Shown here: in pieces, positions 32,856 to 40,609 of the stretch
Position numbering within the stretch: position 1 is the first letter of the stretch
Layout: each line of letters begins with the position of its first letter
DNA from: Chloracidobacterium sp.
GTDB taxonomy: Bacteria > Acidobacteriota > Blastocatellia > Pyrinomonadales > Pyrinomonadaceae
Length of the DNA: 64,000 nucleotides
Assembly (NCBI GenBank): GCA_016716365.1
Contig: JADJWM010000017.1
Span: forward strand, 682,001-746,000
Reading direction: 5' to 3'
The notes under the pieces: model-generated
Seen by the model: the letters and a program-made list of their open reading frames with translations, nothing else
What the model was told of the DNA's origin: nothing
Databases searched by the model: none
Program-made: the position numbers and the translations under genes

Positions 32856-33526
32856 ACTTCAGCAGGATCACCGGCATGGGCCGCCTTCTTCGCCTCTAGT
32901 TCTGCTAGTCGCTTACTCAATTTTTCGATCTCGGCATCGATCTTTGCGGCATCGTCCTCACTCGAACTGAGGCGGTGAAACACCGGCGTGACGACCGTTA
33001 AAGCACCGATCAGGATGGAGAGTACGCCCATTATTCGGGCGAGCATCGTGTCGGACGGGTCGACGTGCCACCAAATGATATAAAGCGTCAGGCCGGTCAG
33101 CGTCCAAACGAATATATGGACCGCGATCCGTGACCACGCGAACCGCCGATCAAGAGTGGCAAGCGAAAGAAGCGATATATGCGAGCATGAAAACGCGAGC
33201 AAGGTTGCCGACATCACAAAGTGAGGAAAATAATGGGCATCCCGCTGAAAAGGGCTCCAGAGAAGCACGATCCAGAGCACCGCGGCGGCGATGGCAAAGA
33301 CGATCCCGGCGATAGGCAGGATGCGGCCCTTTCCAGCTTCAAGGCAGGCTCCGCACGCGAGTCCGAGGACGCTTGTCACCGTGATCGTCAAGGTGGTGAG
33401 CAGGATCTTCGTCTCAAACTCGCCGAAGTCCCCGAACAGCATAATGCCGACACCGATCAGGGCACTCACCGCAACCGAGACGATCAGAACATAGAGAGAA
33501 AGCCGGCGAACATTCAGGTTCTTCAT
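32843..33526 (-). CDS. Multi-pass membrane protein with C-terminal coiled coil
   Basis: The 227-residue protein has about six hydrophobic helices (residues 8-30, 40-62, 70-92, 103-125, 132-152, 162-183) and then a charged coiled-coil tail (KIDAEIEKLSKRLAELEAKK). No domain or catalytic motif is recognised. Its end overlaps the convergent queC end by 13 bp. The overlap is real in the given sequence but could change once the queC frameshift is resolved. Confidence 0.6.
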   Translation of the reverse strand: MKNLNVRRLSLYVLIVSVAVSALIGVGIMLFGDFGEFETKILLTTLTITVTSVLGLACGACLEAGKGRILPIAGIVFAIAAAVLWIVLLWSPFQRDAHYFPHFVMSATLLAFSCSHISLLSLATLDRRFAWSRIAVHIFVWTLTGLTLYIIWWHVDPSDTMLARIMGVLSILIGALTVVTPVFHRLSSSEDDAAKIDAEIEKLSKRLAELEAKKAAHAGDPAEVQAE

Positions 33527-33550
33527 CGGGCCCCCTGCATAGTACCCGGT

Positions 33551-34875
33551 CTATTTAACACAACCCTGGCCCGTGCACAACCCGTTGATCGAGGCCGCGA
33601 ACCTTCCAAGGCGATCGCGGGTGAACCCGTCGGCATCGAGGTCGCCGAGCGCGGCCATCGCTATCCGGTCGGTCTTGAAGAACTCATCGGCCACGGCCCT
33701 TACATCATCAGCGGTCACGGCATCCAAATTTGCAAGCGTTTCCTCGGTCGAGATCTGCCGGCCATGGACAAGTTCGCAATGAGCCAACGAGGCCGCCCGG
33801 TCCGCCGAATCTTCCAGGCTGAGCAGGAGCGAAGCCCGGCTTTGGTCCTTCATCAGCGAAAGTTCGGTCTCGGTTACTCCGCTGTTTACGATCGAACTCA
33901 TTTCGGCCACGACCAGGTCTGCTACCGCGCCGAGCTGAGCGGGCGAAGTAGCCGCCGAAACCGCCATGAACCCGGTGTCCAGGAACATCGCCGTCGATGC
34001 ACCGACGCTGTAGGCCAGGCCCTGCTCTTCACGCACGGACTGCCACAACCGGCTTGAAGTCCCGCCCCCGAGCACGCCCGCAAGGAGGTCGGCCGCATAC
34101 CGCCGTTCGTCCCTTGCATCCACGATCGGGACGGCCAGGATCAAATGCGCCTGTTCGAGATCAGTCCTAGTCCGGACCACCAGCGGTGCCGCCGTTTTGG
34201 GGGCGGCGGCCGCGTCGGCCGAGCGAGAGGCCGAAGTGTCGGCGAGAAGCGCACCGTTCGAGCGGACCAGGTCAAGAAGCATTTCGTGCCCGATGTTGCC
34301 GGCGGCGACGATCACCAGGTTTGCCGGTGAAAACGCGGCACGGTGGTAATCACGGACCCGGAGGTCAGTGAATGACATGACACTTTCGGGCGTCCCGGTT
34401 ATCGGCAGGCCAAGCGGATGACCGGGAAAGAATTCGTGATGGAAGAGACGCCAAGCACCTCTTCGGGCGAATCCTCGTTCATCTTGATCTCTTCGACTAT
34501 CACGCGGCGTTCGTTGGCGAGGTCGGCTTCGTCAAAACGCGGATGAAGCACGAGGTCTGCGAGCAGCGAGAACGCCCGTTCGAACTGATCGTCCACGACC
34601 TTGATCACGAAACCGGTCTCTTCGTGCGTCGTAAAGGCGTCAAGGTTGCCGCCGAGGCGGTCCTGCTCGGCCGCGATCTCGCGGGCGGTCCGGTTCGACG
34701 ATCCCTTAAAGACGCAATGCTCGATGAAATGCGTGATGCCGTTCAGCTCCGCGGGTTCGTGGCGGGCACCGACTCGGAAAAAGAAGCCGAGCGTCGCGGA
34801 CCGGACGCTTTTCATTCGGTCGGTGAGCACGACCAGGCCGTTATCAAGGCGGGTTTCTCTTATGTCTTCGTTCAT
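33551..34875 (-). pseudogene. M16 zinc peptidase (processing-peptidase type), split by a single-base frameshift
   Basis: The N-terminal half starts at the ATG at 34875 and has the inverted zinc motif HFIEH followed by RRVIVEEIKMNEDSPEEVLG. The second half, open from 34378, is the non-catalytic M16 domain with RDYHRAAFSPANLVIVAAGN. Between them, adding one base at 34450/34451 restores FHHEFFPGHPLGLPITGTP and joins both halves in a 441-residue protein, the expected size. The span is one base short of a multiple of three. No signal peptide is present. It is related to pitrilysin/MPP-beta-like bacterial peptidases; substrate unknown. Confidence 0.87.
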
Positions 34876-35279
34876 TTGCGAAGATACGAGACTAGCACGG
34901 CGGCGGCCGATATCGAATCGACGGAACGCCGCGACATCGTTCGGAACAGCTAAATCGTTGAGTTCCAAACAACTTAGCTGACCGAGGAAGTTAACCGTGG
35001 TCCAAGCGTGGTCCGGCCGTGTTCCACCATTAAATGGACCATGTAAGCTATTGCATCTATTGCGGTTAGAGCCACAAAAAACGCGTGTTCCGCTTTTTTG
35101 CACAAAACTTTTTCGTAACCAACAGCGAAATTTCAAAGATCGACGGTCCCGGGATCCGGACCGCCTGAGTATCTTAGCGCATTTTGCGACGCTTGCACAC
35201 AATTTTATCTATGCGACACGGATACGACGGTCAAGAGCATCCCTTCTCCGGCCGGGGGCGAAGCTGGCGGTGTTCGCGC
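34876..35279. other. Gap between the flotillin and M16 genes
   Basis: This roughly 400-bp stretch has no protein-like ORF. It holds a hairpin flanked by A6 and T6 runs (35076-35099), with the M16 promoter presumably somewhere between 34880 and 35070. I recognised no clear -35/-10 pair. Confidence 0.5.
35076..35099 (-). terminator. Probable bidirectional terminator after the flotillin gene
   Basis: A run of six A, a GCG/CGC stem with one bulged C and a TGTTC loop, then six T, form a compact hairpin with U-tracts in both directions. It lies about 180 bp beyond the flotillin stop on the minus strand. Confidence 0.4.
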
Positions 35280-36917
35280 TTACTGGTTCTCTGTCGGCTG
35301 AGGACTCGGGTTCGCCGGTTTCGACGGGGTGACGGTCTTTTCGCCGCCGGGAGTGCCGTTCGAATCGAGCCCGAGCTGGGCCAGCAGTTCGGGGACGCTG
35401 ATGCCGAGCGCTTGAAGCTGCTGAAGCAGCGAGAAGATAACGGTGGGCCCCGTCTGGGCGAACCGGTTGATGCCGCTCTGTTCGGCATTGCCGTTGCCGC
35501 CCTGGTCGATCATCACGATCTTGTCGATCTTGCCGAGCGGCTCCGATACGGCCTGGAAGACCGGTGCCGACGATTCGATGATCGACGGAAGCTTTTCGAG
35601 GATGGTCTGGAGCCGTGCCGCATCGTTGAACTCGCGCCACGCGGCGGCCTTCTCCATGATCGCCTTTGCTTCGGCAAGGCCCTGCGCTTCGATGGCTTTT
35701 GCCTCGGCGAGGCCTTTCGCCTCAAGTTTCTCGGCTTCAGCCAAACCGACGGCACGGATCTTTTCGGCCTCGGCCTTGCCTTCGGCGGCGACGGCGGCGG
35801 CCCGGCCCTGGCCTTCACGTTCAAGTTTCTGAGCTTCGGCTTCGGCGGTAGCGATCTGCGCCTGTTTGCGGCCCTCCGCTTCAAGAATGGCCGCTTCCTG
35901 TAGACCCTGTGCACGAAGAACGGCCGCTTTCCGGTCGGCTTCGGCCTGTTTGACGACCGTGGCTTCGAGCTCCTTCTCTTTTCGCATGACCTCCTGTTCC
36001 TGGACGGAGATCATTTCCTGAGTCCGGACCTTTTCTACGCGGACCTCTTCGGCGGTGACTTGCTGCTGGGCCTTGGCGTCGGCAAGCGGGCCGGCTTGGC
36101 TGGCTTTTGCACGTTCGGACTCGATCTCGGCCTGGACCTGGGCCTTTTGTATCTCGGTCTCACGCTGCGACTGCGCGATCTGGGCTTCTGTCTCGAGCCG
36201 GACCTTTTCGCCCTCCTGAAGGGCGAGCGATGCTTTGATCTTCGAATCGCGGTTCGCTTCGGCCTGTCCGATCTCGGCGTCGCGCTTTACTTCGGCCGTG
36301 CGGCGTTTGCCGAGGGCGTCGAGGTAACCTTCGTCGTCGGAGATCTCCTGAATGGTCAGGGCGTCGAGCCCGATGCCCATTTTTTCGAGGTCGCCAGCGG
36401 CCTCGGTCGTCAGTTTCTGGGCGAAAGACTGGCGGTCGTTGTTGATCTCTTCGACGGTCAGAGTGCCGAGGATCGCACGAAGGTGGCCTTCGAGCGTCTG
36501 GAAAACGAGCCGGTGAAACTGTTCCTGCGGCATGCCGAGGAAGCGTTCGGCGGCCGACCTCAGGCTGGTATCGTCGCCCTTTATCTTGACGTTGGCGACG
36601 GCCTTGACCGAGACGGGAACGCCCTGGACCGTGTAGGCGCGGGACGTGGCCAGCGGCACGGTAATCACGTTCAGGTCGAGGTATTCGACCTTTTCAAGGA
36701 ACGGGAAGACGAGCGTCGCCCCGCCGCGGACCAGGCGATAGCCGGCGACCGAACCATCGGCCAGTTTGCGTTTGCGGCCCGAGATGACGGCGGCCTGGTT
36801 CGGCGAGACCTTTATGTAGTTGCGGCTGATCAGCATTATCGCGATCAACGCCGCGACAACGATGACGAGAACAACGATGGGGATGATCAAATTCTGATAA
36901 TCAAGCAGGAAATCCAT
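35280..36917 (-). CDS. Flotillin-like SPFH/band-7 membrane scaffold protein
   Basis: The 545-residue protein has an N-terminal membrane helix (about 10-30), an SPFH domain (about 40-230), a very long Ala/Glu-rich coiled coil (about 230-440, with repeated AEAEK and GLAEAKAIE motifs) and a flotillin-type C-terminus. It is of the YuaG/FloT type, which organises membrane microdomains and oligomerises. GAGG precedes the ATG. The NfeD-like gene lies directly upstream on the same strand (about 55 bp), the standard partner arrangement. Confidence 0.9.
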   Translation of the reverse strand: MDFLLDYQNLIIPIVVLVIVVAALIAIMLISRNYIKVSPNQAAVISGRKRKLADGSVAGYRLVRGGATLVFPFLEKVEYLDLNVITVPLATSRAYTVQGVPVSVKAVANVKIKGDDTSLRSAAERFLGMPQEQFHRLVFQTLEGHLRAILGTLTVEEINNDRQSFAQKLTTEAAGDLEKMGIGLDALTIQEISDDEGYLDALGKRRTAEVKRDAEIGQAEANRDSKIKASLALQEGEKVRLETEAQIAQSQRETEIQKAQVQAEIESERAKASQAGPLADAKAQQQVTAEEVRVEKVRTQEMISVQEQEVMRKEKELEATVVKQAEADRKAAVLRAQGLQEAAILEAEGRKQAQIATAEAEAQKLEREGQGRAAAVAAEGKAEAEKIRAVGLAEAEKLEAKGLAEAKAIEAQGLAEAKAIMEKAAAWREFNDAARLQTILEKLPSIIESSAPVFQAVSEPLGKIDKIVMIDQGGNGNAEQSGINRFAQTGPTVIFSLLQQLQALGISVPELLAQLGLDSNGTPGGEKTVTPSKPANPSPQPTENQ

Positions 36918-36972
36918 TGTTAGGTCCTCTTATGCGGGGCCGCGGGACGGGATCGCCGCGGGCCGCTTTGAA

Positions 36973-37527
36973 CTATTCGCCGTCGGAAGTTTCCGGCGCG
37001 ACGATCACGGAATCGCCGGCGACCGCGGTTATCTTTACCATCGAGCCTGGCGTCAGCTCTTCGCCGCCGCCTGTACGAGCCAGTTTCTCGACCCGCTCGT
37101 CGCCGATCTTGGCCGAGATCTGGCCGAGTTCGCCGGGTTTGATCCTGACGGTGACCTGGGCCGAACGCCCGATCAGGTCGGTGTCCGCGACGCTGCTCGA
37201 AGACTGCTGGCCGATCAGGAAGCGGCCAAATGCCGAGACCACGCCTCCGAATACCAGCCCCCCGAGCAGGCCCGCGAAGGAACTGGCGAGGGCCCCAAGC
37301 CCAGACCACGCCCCGATAAAGCCGAATCCGCCGAATGCCGTGATGAAAACGGCGATCACGCGGCTGTCGAACAGGCCGAAATCCGCACCGTCACCGCCAA
37401 GATCGGCCTCGCCGCCGAACATCTCGAAAATGTCGCCCAAGATGAGCGACGCAAGCAGGAATACGAACCCAACACCGCCGATGACGGCAAAGAGAGTAAG
37501 GAGATTCATACTCGAAAGTATTTCCAT
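36973..37527 (-). CDS. NfeD-like membrane protein (YuaF type)
   Basis: The 184-residue protein has membrane segments near residues 8-32, 52-75 and 80-105, and a C-terminal OB-fold NfeD domain (about 115-180, DLIGRSAQVTVRIKPGELG). There is no serine-protease domain, so it is the short NfeD class found next to flotillins. It probably acts with the flotillin encoded downstream in membrane organisation. Confidence 0.83.
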   Translation of the reverse strand: MEILSSMNLLTLFAVIGGVGFVFLLASLILGDIFEMFGGEADLGGDGADFGLFDSRVIAVFITAFGGFGFIGAWSGLGALASSFAGLLGGLVFGGVVSAFGRFLIGQQSSSSVADTDLIGRSAQVTVRIKPGELGQISAKIGDERVEKLARTGGGEELTPGSMVKITAVAGDSVIVAPETSDGE

Positions 37528-37570
37528 TTAAGTCAGTAAGCGGATGATTGCGGACATAATACAATTTTTT

Positions 37571-37597
37571 GCCACGAATTACACGAATAGCACGAAT
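37571..37597 (+). repeat. Left terminal inverted repeat of the GxxExxY unit
   Basis: The 27 bp beginning GCCACGAATTACACGAATAG match the reverse complement of 37980-38006 at 25 of 27 positions. They lie 10 bp beyond the GxxExxY stop codon. A nearly identical solo copy is at 31460-31486. Confidence 0.8.
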
Positions 37598-37606
37598 TAT
37601 TTGTGC

Positions 37607-37981
37607 CTACCTCACCAGTCGTTCGTACTCCAAGCGGTGTTTTCCGAAATTGAGCAAGAGAGCGAGGCGGAAGCTGGTTGCCTTTAGATAGTTCAATGTT
37701 TGAGCTTTGTGAATTTCGGCGATGCGATCCAAAGCTTTGAGTTCCAAGATTACTGAACCTTCAACGACAATATCGGCCACATATTCACCGACAATTTTGC
37801 CGTGAAAGGGAACGAGTATCGGGACTTGTTGAACAGCCCCGATACCGTTTTCTTCAAACAGAACCATTAACGCGTTCTCGTATACTTTCTCTAGAAACCC
37901 AAAACCCAGTTCCGTATGTACCTGCATTGCCAAGCCAACGATCTTGTACGAAAGGTCTTTATAAAGAACTCGGTCTTCCAT
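37607..37981 (-). CDS. GxxExxY-family protein (PD-(D/E)XK-like nuclease family)
   Basis: The 124-residue protein carries ELGFGFLEKVYENAL, the GxxExxY signature (G-F-L-E-K-V-Y), and later ADIVVEGSVILELKAL with the D...ExK arrangement expected of the PDDEXK_3 family to which GxxExxY proteins are assigned. The function is not established. The ATG at 37981 overlaps the right inverted repeat, and the stop is just inside the left one, so the whole gene fills the space between two inverted 27-bp repeats. This suggests it belongs to, or serves, that repeat family. Confidence 0.82.
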   Translation of the reverse strand: MEDRVLYKDLSYKIVGLAMQVHTELGFGFLEKVYENALMVLFEENGIGAVQQVPILVPFHGKIVGEYVADIVVEGSVILELKALDRIAEIHKAQTLNYLKATSFRLALLLNFGKHRLEYERLVR

Positions 37982-38006
37982 TCGTGTTATTCGTGAAATT
38001 CGTGGC
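37980..38006 (+). repeat. Right terminal inverted repeat of the GxxExxY unit
   Basis: The 27 bp run from ATTCGTGTTATTCGTG to ATTCGTGGC and are the inverted partner of 37571-37597. The first two bases belong to the start codon of the GxxExxY gene. No convincing target-site duplication was found outside the two repeats. Confidence 0.8.
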
Positions 38007-38015
38007 TAATTTCTC

Positions 38016-40505
38016 CTACTGACTTATTGCATTGAACAATAACGGAAATGTTGCCAGCGACTGGCCGCGGTACTGCGGGCGGAAGCCGAAGAGGACGATC
38101 TTGCCCTTGCCCATCGTGACCTCGACCAGAGCGGCCTTGCCGGCGATCTTGTCCACACCGAGTGCCCAGCCGGAGAGGAGGATCTGCTTCGGGTCGGTCG
38201 GATATCGCGCGATGACGCGGACGCTCATCGCCTGACCGCTGCTGCCTGCGTTTTCGACGTCGAATGTCGGCGAGTCCTCGAACCAGGCGATCGACTGCGC
38301 GGGCATTCCTTTGGCTATCGGGTGCGTCGTGTCGAGTTCGGTACGGAGGATCGAGCCGGGGATGTAGAATTCCTTTCGCGGCAGGCCGCGGGTGACGTCC
38401 TTGACGGGCAGGTTGAACTGCTCGATGGCGAACCGCGACGATTCGTTCAGAAACACGAGCGTCCCGCCCGCCTCGACAAATTTCTTCAGATTCTCAACGC
38501 CCTCTTTCCCAACGCCGCCCGTGTACTCATCCGGCATCGAGCCTTTCGCGTAGCCGTTGAGGATCTGGTTGGGCGATTGGTCGGGGAAGATAATCGTTTT
38601 ATGAGGTCCGATAGCCTCACCTGCCCGAATTTCCATGTCGGTTACGGGGCTCGATTGAAAGCAATCATCAGCTGGCTTGTTTCCAATGCTTGGTCGATAT
38701 CTAGCATTGTCAAATATAAAGCGAGTCCAGCCTTCGTCCATGGATGGAATGCTCGATTTGTAGAACGATGTTTTTCCCCACTGTTGACAACCCATCAAAC
38801 CACCCATCCAAACAAAACTCGTCTTTTCGTAACTGTATGGCGCGACGATTGGCTTAACATCAAGGCCGATCAAGAGAGGCAGCGTATGAGCTGTTACATC
38901 GTAAGGTTGAATAGGATTTCCAGCTTCGTCTTTTAGGTCCGGATACGTTTGCTTCTCAAGCAATGCTTTCGCGAAACTCCCATACGGCTGATCCATCCTC
39001 ACAAGGTAACCATCCTTTGTCTCTTCATATTCGACACCGCCTTTTGCGAGATTACTTGTAATATTCCACTGCGGTTGGCGAAATCCACGTAAGTAGGGCG
39101 GCGGAATAAGAAATCCGAAAAGCTCACCGTCCTTCCTCGGGCGCACCGCTTCTTTCCCGATCTCATAGAACCTCGACAGCCAGCGTTCGCGGTTGTCCGC
39201 GGCGTGGGTGAGTAGGGAGAACGCGGCGGAGGTCATGTAGTCGGTGATGTTGCGGAGTTTCCATTCGCCGCCTTTCCAGAGCGGGCCGAACTTGTCCGAT
39301 TCCTTCTTGGCGTCGAGCCCGCCGGAGGCGCCGCGGAGGTCTTCGAACTTTACGGTGATCGGCGAGGCGAGCCGTGCAGAGGCGGTTTCTGAAAGAATGC
39401 GCACGCCGCCGTGGTAGTGCGAATAGGCTCGGGCGGGCGTCCATGCGTCGTAGGTCGTGCCGGTCGTTATGCCCTGCAATCCTTTCTTGCGGAGGTCGTT
39501 CGCCATCCAATTGCCGAGTTCGGTAAAGCCTTCGACGATCTGTTTCGGCACGTTCGGTTCGACCGGTTCCATATACGGCGGCAGGAAGAGCCGGGCTCCG
39601 TTCGCTCCCTGCTGGTGGACGTCGTGGACGATCTGCGGGTGCCAGACGTTGTGGATCTTATCGACCGTGAGCTGCGTCTCGACCTGTGTGAAGGCGTACC
39701 AGTCGCGGTTGTTATCGTGGCCGACGTACTTGTGATAAAGCTCCGGCGGCGTCGTGCCTTCGTACGGCGTGCCGAGCGTCTTGTCGTACCAGTTCTTGAC
39801 GATGTCCACGCCGTCGGGGTTTAAGGACGGAACGAGCAGGATGATCGTGTTGTCGAGGATCTTCTTTATCTCGGGCTCGTTGCTGCTTGTGAGGCGGTGG
39901 GCGATGAGCATGGACGAGAGCGTCGAGCCGACTTCGGTCGAGTGAATGCCGAAGGTGATGAGGACGATGGTTTTGCCCTCTTTGATCAGACTTTTCGCCA
40001 CGTCGTCCGGCTTGGCACGCATCTTTTGGATGATGCGTGGGTCGGCAAGCTTGTCGTTGATGCCGCGGTAATACTCCAACGCCCGGATATTCGCCGGCGA
40101 GCTTACCGTCGCGTAAACGAACGGTGCTCCCATCGTCGTCTTACCGATCTCTTCGAAGACCATCCGATCGCTGGCCGCGTCGAGCTTTTTGAAATAATCC
40201 ACCACCTGCGCCCAGCTTGCCAGCTTACGGTCGTCGCCGGGCGTGAAGCCGAGGGTGTCTTTAGGCGCGGGGACCTGGGCGGTGAGCGATGCGGTGAGGA
40301 GAAGAAATATCGCGCAAAGACGCAAAGACGCAAAGTGCCGCAAAGGAGAGAACCACCCCGTCCTCGCTACGCTCGGCCACCCCTCCTTCGTAAGGAGGGG
40401 AGCTAAGAACCACCCCGTCCGGCGAAACGCCGTCCACCCCTCCTTTGTAAGGAGGGGAGCCTGGGCCGAACCACAATGACGCAAAGACACAGAGGTGTTT
40501 TTCAT
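38016..40505 (-). CDS. Secreted M14 zinc carboxypeptidase-like protein
   Basis: The M14 motifs are visible: FGIHSTEVGS (His and Glu ligands, HxxE), LVPSLNPDGVDIV, a catalytic-domain GHDNNRDWYAF and VHDVHQQGANG. A long C-terminal part with a glutamine-amidotransferase-like flavour (GGTLVFLNESSRFA) follows. The full frame is 829 residues, but the first 55 or so are translated from two 53-bp palindromic repeats and a GCAAAGACGC repeat. The export signal (LRLCAIFLLLTASLTAQ) only begins after them. The real start could be a TTG near 40345 rather than the ATG at 40505. Confidence 0.82.
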   Translation of the reverse strand: MKNTSVSLRHCGSAQAPLLTKEGWTAFRRTGWFLAPLLTKEGWPSVARTGWFSPLRHFASLRLCAIFLLLTASLTAQVPAPKDTLGFTPGDDRKLASWAQVVDYFKKLDAASDRMVFEEIGKTTMGAPFVYATVSSPANIRALEYYRGINDKLADPRIIQKMRAKPDDVAKSLIKEGKTIVLITFGIHSTEVGSTLSSMLIAHRLTSSNEPEIKKILDNTIILLVPSLNPDGVDIVKNWYDKTLGTPYEGTTPPELYHKYVGHDNNRDWYAFTQVETQLTVDKIHNVWHPQIVHDVHQQGANGARLFLPPYMEPVEPNVPKQIVEGFTELGNWMANDLRKKGLQGITTGTTYDAWTPARAYSHYHGGVRILSETASARLASPITVKFEDLRGASGGLDAKKESDKFGPLWKGGEWKLRNITDYMTSAAFSLLTHAADNRERWLSRFYEIGKEAVRPRKDGELFGFLIPPPYLRGFRQPQWNITSNLAKGGVEYEETKDGYLVRMDQPYGSFAKALLEKQTYPDLKDEAGNPIQPYDVTAHTLPLLIGLDVKPIVAPYSYEKTSFVWMGGLMGCQQWGKTSFYKSSIPSMDEGWTRFIFDNARYRPSIGNKPADDCFQSSPVTDMEIRAGEAIGPHKTIIFPDQSPNQILNGYAKGSMPDEYTGGVGKEGVENLKKFVEAGGTLVFLNESSRFAIEQFNLPVKDVTRGLPRKEFYIPGSILRTELDTTHPIAKGMPAQSIAWFEDSPTFDVENAGSSGQAMSVRVIARYPTDPKQILLSGWALGVDKIAGKAALVEVTMGKGKIVLFGFRPQYRGQSLATFPLLFNAISQ
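40313..40495. repeat. Compound palindromic repeat cluster at the 5' end of the M14 gene
   Basis: Two 53-bp units (40351-40403 and 40408-40460) share the ends AACCACCCCGTC and CCCCTCCTT-GTAAGGAGGGG-AGC but differ in a small central hairpin (CTCGCTACGCTCGG versus CGGCGAAACGCCG). They are framed by GCAAAGACGC-type repeats at 40313-40347 and a shorter related one at about 40478-40495. Each unit can fold into two hairpins. This is the look of non-autonomous, REP-like dispersed repeats. Confidence 0.8.
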
Positions 40506-40609
40506 TCGATCAAATACTCCGAAAAGGTTTTTCCCGAGTTTAGCCGATTTGCAGAAAATTAAGAATCGGGCTTATAGTTGCGGGGAAACCAGCCCACGCC
40601 CCATCGCTT

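Noticed and set aside
37561..38016. Target-site duplication flanking the GxxExxY unit
   Set aside because: The outer flanks (AATTTTTT and TAATTTCT) are only vaguely similar, so no duplication can be claimed.
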